19,744 nucleotides of DNA from JAKAXG01 sp035702985 (GCA_035702985.1 DASSZD010000009.1:1-19744), one strand, 5' to 3'. Counted from the stretch's first letter, positions 1 through 8,381 are shown. Translations and numbers: made by a program. The notes: generated from the sequence alone by a model not told the origin.

Positions 1-416
1 CCGGCGGGGCGCTGGCCCTGTGCGCCGCCGGCGAGGACCCCCGGGTGCGCGGGGTGGTGGCAGTGGCGACCCCCGCCGACTTCGCCGAGCGCGCCAGCGA
101 TGCCCGCCGGTTCGTCACCCAGGCCCGCCAGCTCGGCATCATCAAGGACCGCGCCTTCCCGCCGGACCTGGACGCCTGGGCCAGGGAGCTGGTCGAGATC
201 CGGCCCCTCAGCCTGATCGGCAAGATCCCGCCCCGCCCCGTGCTGCTCATCCACGGGGCGAGCGACGAGGTCGTCCCCGTGGTCGACGCCCGCGCCCTCG
301 CCGACGCCGCCGACGGGCAGGTCCAACTGCGCATCCTGGTCGGGGGTGGCCACCGTCTCCGCCACGACCCCCGGGCCATCGCCATCATCATCGGCTGGAT
401 GGACCGGATGGCCTGA
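1..416 (+). CDS. alpha/beta hydrolase, C-terminal part (5' end outside window)
   Basis: The reading frame is open from base 3 and ends at the TGA at 414-416. The start and probably the nucleophile elbow lie upstream. The first visible residues (GGALALCAAGEDPRV) fit the helix that follows a GxSxGG elbow. The C-terminal half shows the rest of an alpha/beta hydrolase triad: a beta strand RPVLLIHGASDEVVP carrying the acidic residue, and GGGHRLRHDP carrying the histidine. Large insertions are absent, so it resembles a small serine hydrolase of the dienelactone hydrolase or peptidase S9-like type, but the substrate cannot be told. It converges on the next gene, leaving 38 bp that contain a GC-rich hairpin. 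An internal GTG at 45 is not a credible start because homologous sequence continues upstream of it. Confidence 0.8.
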   Translation, partial: GGALALCAAGEDPRVRGVVAVATPADFAERASDARRFVTQARQLGIIKDRAFPPDLDAWARELVEIRPLSLIGKIPPRPVLLIHGASDEVVPVVDARALADAADGQVQLRILVGGGHRLRHDPRAIAIIIGWMDRMA

Positions 417-432
417 CGGGCCGGGGGGAAGG

Positions 433-454
433 CCGCCGGGGCGCCCCCGGGCGG
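433..454. terminator. GC-rich hairpin between convergent genes, possible bidirectional terminator
   Basis: CCGCCGGGG at 433-441 can pair with the CCCCGGGCGG segment ending at 454, with one bulged C and a very short loop. It sits between the hydrolase stop (416) and the stop of the HhH-GPD gene (455). There is no T-tract on either side, so intrinsic termination is only a suggestion. Such GC-rich pairing also arises by chance in this base composition. Confidence 0.3.
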
Positions 455-1045
455 TCAGGGGGCCGCAGCTTGGGCCCTGGCCGCCGCCTTGAGCTGCTGT
501 TTGTAGGCGCGCACCCGCCCGAGGGACCCCCCGTCGACGATGTCGGCGACCGACATGTAGGTCCCGGCTTGGCCGAACCTGCCGGCCGCTTCCTCCCACC
601 CGGGGGGCCGGACGCCCAGCTGCTTGCCGAGCAGCCCGATGAAGATGCGGGCCTTCTGTTCCCCGAAGCCGGGCAGGGCCTTGACCCGCTTGTAGAGGTC
701 GGCCCCGTCGGCCGCCCCGTCCCAGATGGCGGCGGCCTGCCCGGCGTATTCGTCCACCACTATCCGGCACAGTTCCTGCACCCGCTTGGCGTTGGCTGCC
801 GGAAAACGGTGCAGCGCCGGTCGCTCCCCGAACACCCCGGCCAGGCGGTCGGGGTCCATGGCGGCGATCTCCTCGGCGTCGAGGCGGCCGCCCAGCCGGT
901 CCTTGAGGTCCAGCGGGGAACTGAAGGCCCGCTCCAGCGGGATCTGCTGGTCGAGGACCATCCCGATCAGCAGGGCCAGCGGGTCGGTGGACAGGAGCTC
1001 GTCGGCGGCGGGGTTGCCGGACAGGGCCAGCTTGGCGGTGGGCAT
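455..1045 (-). CDS. HhH-GPD family base-excision repair-like protein (actinobacterial uncharacterized type)
   Basis: This is a 196-residue protein with an ATG start at 1045. The N-terminal helical half (LLIGMVLDQQIPLERAF, about residues 25-41) matches the first helices of the HhH-GPD DNA glycosylase fold. The helix-hairpin-helix LPGFGEQKAR lies at about 124-133. In ordinary glycosylases the hairpin is followed by a Gly/Pro-rich loop with a catalytic Asp. Here the following segment (GLLGKQLGVRPPGW) has no obvious Asp. The overall pattern fits a family known from genome annotation as an uncharacterized HhH-GPD protein common in actinobacteria. It would act on DNA in the cytoplasm, but activity is not established. 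It starts 13 bp after the aceE stop on the same strand, so co-transcription is possible. No clear Shine-Dalgarno sequence precedes it. Confidence 0.85.
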   Translation of the reverse strand: MPTAKLALSGNPAADELLSTDPLALLIGMVLDQQIPLERAFSSPLDLKDRLGGRLDAEEIAAMDPDRLAGVFGERPALHRFPAANAKRVQELCRIVVDEYAGQAAAIWDGAADGADLYKRVKALPGFGEQKARIFIGLLGKQLGVRPPGWEEAAGRFGQAGTYMSVADIVDGGSLGRVRAYKQQLKAAARAQAAAP

Positions 1046-1058
1046 GGATGGAGGGTAG

Positions 1059-3764
1059 CTACGCCACCCGGGGGTCGGGGTTGTCGGGGTCGATCTCGTA
1101 GGTGGTGATGGCGGCGTCGACTTCCTGGGCTTTGGCTTCGCCGTTGGCGAACAGGCCGTCGAGCACGGCCACGATGATGTGGGCGGCGTCGGTCTCGAAG
1201 TGGTGGCGCAGCGCCTCGCGGGTGTCGGAGCGGCCGTAGCCGTCGGTGCCGAGGGGGGTGAAGTGGCCGGGTACCCAGCGGCCGATCTGGTCGGGAACGG
1301 CTTTCATGAAGTCGGTGACGGCCACGATCGGCCCGGCCGCGGCCTGCAGGACCTCGGTCACGTAGGGGGTGCGGGCCTGCAGGCTGGGGTGCAGCCGGTT
1401 CCAGCGTTCCACGGTGAGGGCGTCCTCGCGCAGGGCCTTGTAGCTGGTGGCGGACCACAGCTCGGCGGCCACGTCGTGGCGTTCGGCCAGGATCTGCTGC
1501 GCTTCGAGGGCGGCCTGGGAGGCGGTCCCGGAGAACAGGATGGTGGCCTTGCGCGACGGTCCGTCGGGGGCGGGAGCGAAGCGGTACAGGCCCCGCAGGA
1601 TGCCCTCGTCGACGCCGTCGGGCTTGGCCGGCATCTGGTAGTTCTCGTTGTAGAGGGTCAGGTAGTAGAAGACGTCCTCGGGTTCGGGGCCGTACATGCG
1701 CCGGATGCCCTCGGCGATGATGGCGGCCACCTCATAGGCGAACGCCGGGTCATAGGCCTGCAGGTTGGGGTAGGTGGAGGCCAGCACCAGGGAGTGGCCG
1801 TCGCCGTGCTGGAGTCCCTCGCCGAGAAGCGTGGTGCGCCCGGCGGTGCCGCCCAGCATGAACCCCCGGCCGCGCATGTCGCCGAACGCCCAGGCCAGGT
1901 CCCCGATGCGCTGGAAGCCGAACATGGAGTAGTAGATGAAAAAGGGGATCATCGGCTGGCCCCACGTCGCATACGACGTCCCGGCCGCGGTGAAGTCGGC
2001 CATGCCGCCGGCTTCGGAGATGCCCTCCTCCAGGATCTGACCGTCGCGGCCCTCGGTGTAGGACAGCATCAGCTTGGAATCCACCGGCTCGTACAGCTGG
2101 CCCTGGGGGGCGTAGATCTTCACCTCTTTGAACAGGGCGTCCATGCCGAAGGTGCGGGCCTCGTCGGGGATGATCGGCACCACCCGCGAGCCGATCCCTT
2201 TGTCCCGGAGCATGTTGCGCAGCATCACCGCGAACGCCATGGTGGTCGACACCGCCCGCTTGCCCGATCCGGCGTCGAACTCGGCCAGGGTCTTCTCCGC
2301 CGGGGCCGGCAGGGGCTTGGCCCGCACCACCCGGGCCGGCAGCGACCCGGCCAGGGCCTGGCGGCGCTCCATCATGTACTTGTACTCCACCGAGTCCGGC
2401 GCCGGCCGGAAGAACGGCGGCTCGCCCTGCTCGAGCGCCTCGTCGGGGATCTCGTCGTTGAGGTACAGCCGGTCACGCAGCAGCTTCAGCTGCGCCGCGT
2501 TCATCTTCTTGATCTGATGGGTGGAGTTACGGGCCTCGATCTCGGGGCCGAGGGTCCAGCCCTTGATGGTCTTGGCCAGGATCACCGTCGGCTGGCCGGT
2601 GGTCTCGGTGGCCGCCTTGTACGCCGCGTACATCTTGCGGTAGTCGTGACCGCCCCGGGGCAGGTTGCGCAGCTCGTCGTCGGAGAGATGCTCCACCAGG
2701 GCCCGCAGGCGGGGGTCGGGACCGAAGAAATGCTCCCGGATGTACGCCCCGTCCTCGGTGGCGAACTTCTGGAACTCCCCGTCGACGGTGGTGTTCATCT
2801 TGTTGAGCAGCACCCCGTCCACGTCGCGGGCCAGAAGCTCGTCCCACTTCGAACCCCAGATCACCTTGATCACGTTCCAGCCCGCCCCCCGGAAGGTGGC
2901 CTCCAGCTCCTGGATGATCTTCCCGTTGCCCCGTACCGGGCCGTCCAGGCGCTGCAGGTTGGCGTTGACCACGAAAATCAGGTTGTCCAACTGCTCCCGG
3001 CCGGCCAGCGACAGGGCCCCCAGCGTCTCGGGTTCGTCGCACTCGCCGTCGCCCAGGAAACACCACACCCGGCTGTTGGACGTGTCCTGGATCCGCCGGT
3101 TGTGCAGGTACCGGTTGAAATGGGCCTGGTAGATGGCGTTGAGCGGGCCCAGGCCCATGGACACCGTCGGGTACTCCCAGAACTCCGGCATCAACCGGGG
3201 ATGCGGGTACGACGACAGGCCGCCCACCCCGGCCTTCTGGCCCTGCAGCTCCATCCGGAAGAACGACAGCTGCTCCTCGCTGAGGCGCCCCTCCAGGTAC
3301 GCCCGGGCATAGATACCCGGCGCCGCGTGGCCCTGGAAGTACACCTGGTCCCCGGCCTGGCCGTCGCCCTTGCCCCGGAAGAAATGGTTGAACCCCACCT
3401 CGTACAGCGACGCCGACGAGGCGAAAGTGGCCAGATGCCCGCCGATCCCCTCCGCCTGATGATTGGCCCGCACCACCATGATCGCGGCGTTCCAGCGGAT
3501 GTAGGCCCGGATCCGCCGCTCGATGTACTCATCCCCGGGGAACCACGGCTCCGAATCCGGCGGGATGGTGTTCACATACGGAGTGGACACCGTCGCCGGG
3601 AACCCCACCTGGTTGGCCCGGGCCCGCTCCAGCAACTTCATCAACAGAAAACGAGCCCTCGTCTTACCCCTGGCGTCGACAATGGCATCGAACGAATCGA
3701 CCCATTCCGACGTCTCCTCAGGATCGATATCAGGCAACTGGTGAGAGAAACCGTCGAAAATCAC
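1059..3764 (-). CDS. aceE: pyruvate dehydrogenase E1 component, homodimeric AceE type
   Basis: This 901-residue thiamine-diphosphate enzyme decarboxylates pyruvate and acetylates the lipoyl group of E2. The ThDP/Mg motif GDGECDEP starts at residue 238 and ends in the conserved NANLQRLDGPV segment about 30 residues later. RGGHD (near residue 370) carries the active-site His seen in E. coli AceE. EGISEAGG followed by IPFFIYYSMFGFQRIGDL and GGTAGRTTLLGEGLQH is the AceE-specific pyrimidine-domain signature with the ThDP-activating Glu. The length is close to the E. coli enzyme (about 890). The start is GTG at 3764. The gene is divergent from rnhA with an 83-bp gap and is followed at 13 bp by the HhH-GPD gene. 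Its partners E2 and E3 are in the same window at 16344-19197 on the other strand, not adjacent. Confidence 0.98.
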   Translation of the reverse strand: MIFDGFSHQLPDIDPEETSEWVDSFDAIVDARGKTRARFLLMKLLERARANQVGFPATVSTPYVNTIPPDSEPWFPGDEYIERRIRAYIRWNAAIMVVRANHQAEGIGGHLATFASSASLYEVGFNHFFRGKGDGQAGDQVYFQGHAAPGIYARAYLEGRLSEEQLSFFRMELQGQKAGVGGLSSYPHPRLMPEFWEYPTVSMGLGPLNAIYQAHFNRYLHNRRIQDTSNSRVWCFLGDGECDEPETLGALSLAGREQLDNLIFVVNANLQRLDGPVRGNGKIIQELEATFRGAGWNVIKVIWGSKWDELLARDVDGVLLNKMNTTVDGEFQKFATEDGAYIREHFFGPDPRLRALVEHLSDDELRNLPRGGHDYRKMYAAYKAATETTGQPTVILAKTIKGWTLGPEIEARNSTHQIKKMNAAQLKLLRDRLYLNDEIPDEALEQGEPPFFRPAPDSVEYKYMMERRQALAGSLPARVVRAKPLPAPAEKTLAEFDAGSGKRAVSTTMAFAVMLRNMLRDKGIGSRVVPIIPDEARTFGMDALFKEVKIYAPQGQLYEPVDSKLMLSYTEGRDGQILEEGISEAGGMADFTAAGTSYATWGQPMIPFFIYYSMFGFQRIGDLAWAFGDMRGRGFMLGGTAGRTTLLGEGLQHGDGHSLVLASTYPNLQAYDPAFAYEVAAIIAEGIRRMYGPEPEDVFYYLTLYNENYQMPAKPDGVDEGILRGLYRFAPAPDGPSRKATILFSGTASQAALEAQQILAERHDVAAELWSATSYKALREDALTVERWNRLHPSLQARTPYVTEVLQAAAGPIVAVTDFMKAVPDQIGRWVPGHFTPLGTDGYGRSDTREALRHHFETDAAHIIVAVLDGLFANGEAKAQEVDAAITTYEIDPDNPDPRVA

Positions 3765-3791
3765 ACCTACATCGTCGCGCCGCCGGCCGCG

Positions 3792-3806
3792 CTCGCGCGA
3801 CGCGAG
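3792..3806. promoter_or_regulatory. perfect inverted repeat in the aceE/rnhA divergent intergenic region
   Basis: CTCGCG-CGA-CGCGAG is a perfect 6-bp inverted repeat with a 3-nt spacer. It lies 28 bp upstream of the aceE start and 42 bp upstream of the rnhA GTG. It could be an operator for aceE or a small leader hairpin. No regulator is known from the sequence, and GC-rich palindromes are frequent here, so the call is tentative. Confidence 0.25.
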
Positions 3807-3847
3807 GGTCCCGCGCCCGTGTCGGCCGGGCGGGCATGCTGGGATAC

Positions 3848-4315
3848 GTGAGTGAAACGCCGACCATCGTGTACACCGACGGGGCCTGTTCAGGGAACCC
3901 GGGACCGGGCGGCTGGGCCTGGGCCGTGCCGCGGGGCCGGTTCCGCAGCGGCGCCGCGCCCCACACCACCAACCAGCGGATGGAGATCATGGCGGCGCTG
4001 GAGGCGGTGACCACCCTGGGCGGTCCGCTCGAGGTGGTGAGCGATTCGACCTACGTGGTGAACTGTTTTCGGGACCGGTGGTGGGAGGGATGGCTGGCCC
4101 GGGGCTGGACCAACAGCCAGAAGAAGCCGGTGGCCAACCGGGACCTGTGGGAGCCGCTCATAGAGGCCTACCGGTCCGCCCCCGGCCGGATCCGGTTCAG
4201 GTGGGTCAAGGGGCACGGCAGCGACCCGATGAACGCGATGGTCGACCGGCTGGCGGTGGAGGCCGCCGCCGCCCAGCGGGGCCGGGACGGCGAGGGGGTC
4301 AGCGCCTCCCGGTGA
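3848..4315 (+). CDS. rnhA: ribonuclease HI
   Basis: RNase HI cleaves the RNA strand of RNA:DNA hybrids, for example R-loops and primers. All four acidic active-site residues of the DEDD set can be placed: Asp in IVYTDGACSGNPGPGGW near the N-terminus, Glu in QRMEIMAALEA, Asp in VVSDSTYVVN, and Asp in NAMVDRLA near the C-terminus. The KGHGSDP loop carries the mobile histidine. The GTG at 3848 gives SETPTIVYTDG, the usual distance to the first Asp, and about 155 residues, the family length. An ATG at 3836 in the same frame would add only four residues and cannot be excluded. The 3' end overlaps murJ tail-to-tail by 17 bp. No long linker or hybrid-binding domain is present. Confidence 0.96.
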   Translation: MSETPTIVYTDGACSGNPGPGGWAWAVPRGRFRSGAAPHTTNQRMEIMAALEAVTTLGGPLEVVSDSTYVVNCFRDRWWEGWLARGWTNSQKKPVANRDLWEPLIEAYRSAPGRIRFRWVKGHGSDPMNAMVDRLAVEAAAAQRGRDGEGVSASR

Positions 4316-6791
4316 GGCGGCCGGCCATGGCCAGCACCGGCTGCAGCTCCCGTATGTGCAGGACCCGGGCCATCCACACGTAGACGGCCACCCCGGCCAG
4401 GACCTGGACCAGCAGCCGCCCGACGAGGACGGCGTCGCCGTGGTAGCCCGACAGCGGGATGCCGATGGCCACCACCACGGCCAGGGTCACCACGCTGGCG
4501 AAGACGATCCGCATGAGGGCCCGGACCGTCAGCCAGCCGCCCAGCGGGCCGACCTCGTCCCGCAGGCGGATCACCGCGTACACCGAGGCGATCGTGTACG
4601 GGCCGACCCAGGCCAGGGCCAGGCCCGGCACGCCGAGGAGGGCGGACAGGACGGGGGCGCTGATCAGGGTCAGGCCGTTCTCCACCACGTAGATCCAGAA
4701 CATGGTGCGGGCGTCCTGCATGGCCTGGTAGGCCCGCATCAGCAGGAAGAAGGCGCTGAACCCGGGCAGGCCCACCGCGAACAGCACCAGGCTGGAGGTG
4801 ACCAGATCGGCGCCCGAGTGGGTGACCCGGCCGTGCTGGATGGCCAGCTGGATGAACGGCTGGGCCACGGCCAGGTAGACCAGGGACAGGGGGATCAGCA
4901 CCGCCAGGGTGACCCGCAGCCCGGTCACGAACTGGCGCTCGAAGGCCACCCGCTGGCGGTTGGCCCATCTCTCCGACAGGTCGGGCATGATGGCCGACGC
5001 CACCGACACCGCCACCAGGGCGTAGGGGAGCTGGAAGAACTGGTAGGCGAACTGGTAGGCGGTCAGGCCGCCGGTCGTGCGGCCGGCCAGGACCATCACC
5101 AGGGCCAGCGAGATCTGGTTGGCGATCACCACACCGACCAGCCAGGTGGACAGGCTGGCCACCCGGCGCACGGCCGGGTGGCGGAAGTCCCACACCGGCC
5201 TGAGCCTCAGGCCCAGCCTGAGGGTGGGAGGTATCTGCACGAGCAGCTGCACCGCGTAGCCGAGGGTGGTGCCGGCGCCCAGGATGAGCACGGCCCGGCT
5301 GTCGCGGGAGAAGGCCACGAGCGTCTGGTCGGCGGTGGCGTGCGGGGCGGCCAGGATGTTCTCGGCGACGAACTTGGTGACCAGGAGGGCGGCTATGGCG
5401 ATGACGTTGTTGATCACCGGTGACACGGCGGCCACGGTGAAGCGACGGCGGGCGTTCAGCAGCGCCGTGGTGGCCACGATGGTCCCGAGGAAGAACACCT
5501 GCGGGGCGAAGTAGCGGAGCAGGCTGGTGGCCAGCGACCGCTCGGCGGCGCCGGCCGAGTGCTGGTTGAGGATCAGGTAGAAGCGGATCAGCCACGGGGC
5601 GATCAACCACAGGAACCCGCTCACCACCACCAGCACGGCGGCTATGGCGGTCAGCACGGCCGACACCGCCCGGGAACCTCTCCTGCTGTCCGGTTCCCCC
5701 ATGTGCTCGACGAACACCGGGATGAGCGTGGCGGACAGGATGCCCCCGACCAGGAGGTCGTAGATGATGTTGGGGACCCCGTTGGCGTAGTTGAAGGCGT
5801 CCGACAGGGACCCGACGCCGAGGACGTAGCCGATGGCCAGGACCCGGACGAAGCCGGTCACCCGGGAGGCGAACGTCCCGAACGCCAGCACCGCGGTGGC
5901 GCGGCCCATGGACTGCCCCCCGGCCGGCGGGCGTCTCGGGGCGGGGGCCGGCGGCGGGGGGGAGTCGGAGGGCCGGCGCCGGGCGGCTGTCCCGGCGGTT
6001 CGGGCCGGCGCCGGGCCGGCGGTGCCGGACGCACGTACCGCCGGCGGGCGGGTGGGGGCACCGGATACCGGTACCGCCGGCGGGCGGCTCGGGGCAGCGG
6101 ATGTCCGCACGGCCGGCGGGGGACTGGCCGGCCCGGAGGTCCCGATCGCCGGCGGCGGGAGGGGAGCCGGCCGGCCCGGCCGGGCCTGGCGGGCTGCGGG
6201 GGAGTCCGGTGGGGGGATGGGAGCGGGCTGGGCCGGCCGGGCCTGGCGGGCTGCGGGGGAGTCCGGTGGGGGGATGGGAGCGGGCTGGGCCGGAGGGGCG
6301 TGGCGGGCTGCCGGGGCGGGGCGATCGGCGGAGCCGGACGGGTCCCTCTCGGGGGCGTTGCGGGCGGGCGGGGGCGGCGGGGCCGCCGTCCAGCTCGCCC
6401 GCCCCGGGGTGCCGCTACCGGGCGCCCGCCTGGCCGACTGGGGGGTCGGGAGGCGGATGGCCTGGACCGGCCCGGCCGGGCCGTCCGCCCCGGCCTCCCG
6501 CCCGGGCTCCCCGGCGTCCGCCGCCCCCTCCGAGGCCGCCCCCCGGGCCCGGCGCTGGGCCGTCTCCCGCTCGATGCGGGCCAAAGTCTGGGTGTCCAGG
6601 CGGGGCATCTCGATCGACGCGTCCTGGTCGTAGAAGCCGCCCCAACGGATGGGCTTCGGTGGCTCCCCGGGCGCGACCTGGTCGTCCTCGTCGTCCTGGT
6701 CGAAGAATTTTCCTGGACGGCCCACCACCCGGCCATGCTTGCCCAGCAGGCCGCCCGGGTCCAGTTCGGCCCCCCGCCGGACGCAACCCAC
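4299..6791 (-). CDS. murJ: lipid II flippase MurJ with long Pro/Ala-rich cytoplasmic N-terminal extension
   Basis: Residues from about 295 onward form a multi-spanning membrane protein typical of MurJ/MviN, which flips lipid II across the membrane for peptidoglycan synthesis. Recognisable parts are GRATAVLAFGTFASRVTGF, VGSLSDAFNYANGVPNI and LLVGGILSATLIPVF near the first helices, then many hydrophobic segments to the C-terminus. The Met at residue 295 (codon at 5907-5909) would start a normal-sized MurJ of about 536 residues. The frame stays open upstream through an acidic stretch (FFDQDDEDDQ), a short helix (TLARIERETAQRRARG) and about 200 residues dominated by Pro, Ala, Arg and Ser, partly built from a 57-bp tandem repeat. 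The GTG at 6791 is the furthest start and has no visible ribosome binding site. An ATG at 6608 is another candidate, so the true N-terminus is uncertain. Mycobacterial MviN also carries large extra cytoplasmic regions. Confidence 0.93.
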   Translation of the reverse strand: MGCVRRGAELDPGGLLGKHGRVVGRPGKFFDQDDEDDQVAPGEPPKPIRWGGFYDQDASIEMPRLDTQTLARIERETAQRRARGAASEGAADAGEPGREAGADGPAGPVQAIRLPTPQSARRAPGSGTPGRASWTAAPPPPPARNAPERDPSGSADRPAPAARHAPPAQPAPIPPPDSPAARQARPAQPAPIPPPDSPAARQARPGRPAPLPPPAIGTSGPASPPPAVRTSAAPSRPPAVPVSGAPTRPPAVRASGTAGPAPARTAGTAARRRPSDSPPPPAPAPRRPPAGGQSMGRATAVLAFGTFASRVTGFVRVLAIGYVLGVGSLSDAFNYANGVPNIIYDLLVGGILSATLIPVFVEHMGEPDSRRGSRAVSAVLTAIAAVLVVVSGFLWLIAPWLIRFYLILNQHSAGAAERSLATSLLRYFAPQVFFLGTIVATTALLNARRRFTVAAVSPVINNVIAIAALLVTKFVAENILAAPHATADQTLVAFSRDSRAVLILGAGTTLGYAVQLLVQIPPTLRLGLRLRPVWDFRHPAVRRVASLSTWLVGVVIANQISLALVMVLAGRTTGGLTAYQFAYQFFQLPYALVAVSVASAIMPDLSERWANRQRVAFERQFVTGLRVTLAVLIPLSLVYLAVAQPFIQLAIQHGRVTHSGADLVTSSLVLFAVGLPGFSAFFLLMRAYQAMQDARTMFWIYVVENGLTLISAPVLSALLGVPGLALAWVGPYTIASVYAVIRLRDEVGPLGGWLTVRALMRIVFASVVTLAVVVAIGIPLSGYHGDAVLVGRLLVQVLAGVAVYVWMARVLHIRELQPVLAMAGRLTGRR
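6184..6316. repeat. 57-bp tandem duplication inside the murJ N-terminal extension
   Basis: The units at 6184-6240 and 6241-6297 differ at only two positions, near their ends. A third, partial and more diverged copy begins at 6298. The period is 57 bp, which is 19 codons, so the reading frame is kept. On the minus strand the unit encodes PAPIPPPDSPAARQARP plus two residues. The near identity suggests a recent slippage or unequal-exchange event. Confidence 0.9.
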
Positions 6792-6868
6792 CCGCCGGGG
6801 GAACCACGACCCCCGGCCCCCGCCGGCCGGCCAACCGCAGCCGCCGGCCGGCCATCCCCGACGGCCGT

Positions 6869-6874
6869 TAGTCT
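6869..6874 (+). promoter_or_regulatory. possible -10 element for a leaderless purB transcript
   Basis: TAGTCT fits the actinobacterial -10 pattern TANNNT and ends six bases before the purB GTG at 6881. That is the spacing expected when transcription begins at or next to the start codon. No Shine-Dalgarno sequence lies between them, which agrees with a leaderless message. No convincing -35 box is seen. Confidence 0.4.
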
Positions 6875-6880
6875 GCTCCC

Positions 6881-8362
6881 GTGGCAGCGCCTGACAGCCC
6901 GACCGCCGGCGACACCGCCGGTGGCACCGACCGTGACCCGGCCGACGGCGGGGTGCCCGATCCCCGTACCGCCGCCCTGTCCCCCCTGGACGGACGGTAC
7001 GCCGGAGCGGCCGAGCCGTACGCCCGGGCCTTCTCCGAGCAGGCCCTGTTCCGCCAGCGGTTCAGGGTGGAGGTGGAGTGGTTCCTCGCCCTCAGCGCCG
7101 AGCCGGCCATCGCCGAGCTGCCCCCGGTGGGCACGGCAACGGCGGCCGCCATGCGGGGCTGGGCCGACCGGTTCGGTCCCGGCGACGTGGCCCGCATCAA
7201 AGGCATCGAGCGGCGCATCAACCACGACGTCAAGGCGGTGGAGTACCTCCTCAAGGAGAAGCTGACCGCCCACGGCGTCAGCGCCGCCCACGCCGAGTTC
7301 GTCCACCTGGCGTGCACGTCGGAGGACATCAACAACCTGGCCCACGCCCTCATGCTCAAGGAGGGGCTGGAGTCGGCCTGGCTGCCCCAGGCCACCGCTC
7401 TCACCGAGGAGGTGTGGGCCCTGGCCGGCGCCCACGCCGCCCTGCCCATGCCCAGCCACACCCACGGCCAGCCGGCGTCGCCCACCACCCTGGGCAAGGA
7501 GCTGGCCGTGTTCGCCGCCCGCTGGCAGCGCCAGCTGGACCAGATCCGGGCCACCGGAGCGGACCGGCTGCTGGCCAAGTTCAACGGGGCGGTCGGCACC
7601 TACGGAGCCCACACCGCCGCCTACCCCGACGTGGACTGGCCCGCCCTGTCCCGCCGGTTCGTGGAGAGCTTCGGGCTGCGGTGGAACCCGCTCACCACCC
7701 AGATCGAATCCCACGACGCGCTGGCCGAGGTCTTCCACGGGATGGTCCGGTTCAACTCCGTCCTGCTGGACTTCTGCCGGGACATGTGGGAGTACATCAG
7801 CCGCTCGTACCTGCGGCAGCGGCCGGTCCCCGGCGAGGTGGGGTCGTCGACCATGCCGCACAAGGTCAACCCCATCGACTTCGAGAACGCCGAGGCCAAC
7901 GTGGGCATCTCCTCGGCCCTGCTCGACCACCTGGCATCCAAGCTGATGGTGTCGCGCATGCAGCGGGACCTGTCGGACTCGTCCGCCATCCGGAACATGG
8001 GCGTCGCCGTGGGCCACTCCGGGGTGGCCATCGCCGCCGCCCGCCGGGGTATGGCCAAGGTCAGCCCCGCCCCGGAGGTCATGGCCGCCGAGCTGGACGG
8101 GCAGTGGGAGGTCCTGGCCGAGCCCATCCAGACGGTGATGCGGCGCTACGGGCTGCCCGAGCCGTACGAGCGGCTCAAGGAGCTCACCCGCGGTCACGCC
8201 GTCACCGCCTCCGACATCAAGGAGTTCCTCAACGGGCTGGACCTGCCGGCCGAGGCCAGGACCCGCCTGGAGCAGCTGACCCCGGCCACCTACACCGGCC
8301 TGGCCGCCCGCCTGGTGGAGCTGGGCCGATCCGAAGCGGGCAGCAGCGGGAACAACAGGTAG
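6881..8362 (+). CDS. purB: adenylosuccinate lyase (E. coli-like PurB)
   Basis: PurB removes fumarate from SAICAR and from adenylosuccinate in purine synthesis. The 493-residue product aligns by eye with E. coli PurB from residue about 30: SPLDGRY, ARIKGIERRINHDVKAVEY, CTSEDINNLAHALM, THGQPASPTTLGKE (catalytic His at about 195), GSSTMPHKVNPIDFENAE (catalytic Ser loop at about 322) and LAEPIQTVMRRYG. Fumarase/aspartase superfamily regions are all present and in order. The first 30 residues are a polar, Asp/Gly/Thr-rich tail that E. coli PurB lacks. The GTG at 6881 follows a -10-like TAGTCT at leaderless spacing. It is divergent from murJ, with 89 bp between the start codons. A hairpin and 67 bp separate it from the acyltransferase gene downstream. 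Confidence 0.98.
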   Translation: MAAPDSPTAGDTAGGTDRDPADGGVPDPRTAALSPLDGRYAGAAEPYARAFSEQALFRQRFRVEVEWFLALSAEPAIAELPPVGTATAAAMRGWADRFGPGDVARIKGIERRINHDVKAVEYLLKEKLTAHGVSAAHAEFVHLACTSEDINNLAHALMLKEGLESAWLPQATALTEEVWALAGAHAALPMPSHTHGQPASPTTLGKELAVFAARWQRQLDQIRATGADRLLAKFNGAVGTYGAHTAAYPDVDWPALSRRFVESFGLRWNPLTTQIESHDALAEVFHGMVRFNSVLLDFCRDMWEYISRSYLRQRPVPGEVGSSTMPHKVNPIDFENAEANVGISSALLDHLASKLMVSRMQRDLSDSSAIRNMGVAVGHSGVAIAAARRGMAKVSPAPEVMAAELDGQWEVLAEPIQTVMRRYGLPEPYERLKELTRGHAVTASDIKEFLNGLDLPAEARTRLEQLTPATYTGLAARLVELGRSEAGSSGNNR

Positions 8363-8381
8363 GAGCGGCCGCACCGGCCGG

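Noticed and set aside
1179..3851. Very long plus-strand open frame (890 codons) opposite aceE
   Set aside because: It is the complement of aceE in a GC-rich genome where stop codons are rare. The translation is Gly/His/Arg-rich with no family motifs, while the minus strand matches AceE along its whole length.
6792..6880. CCGGCCGG-type repeats in the murJ/purB intergenic region
   Set aside because: These are short GC palindromes expected from base composition. No spacing or symmetry suggests a specific operator, and no murJ promoter could be identified.
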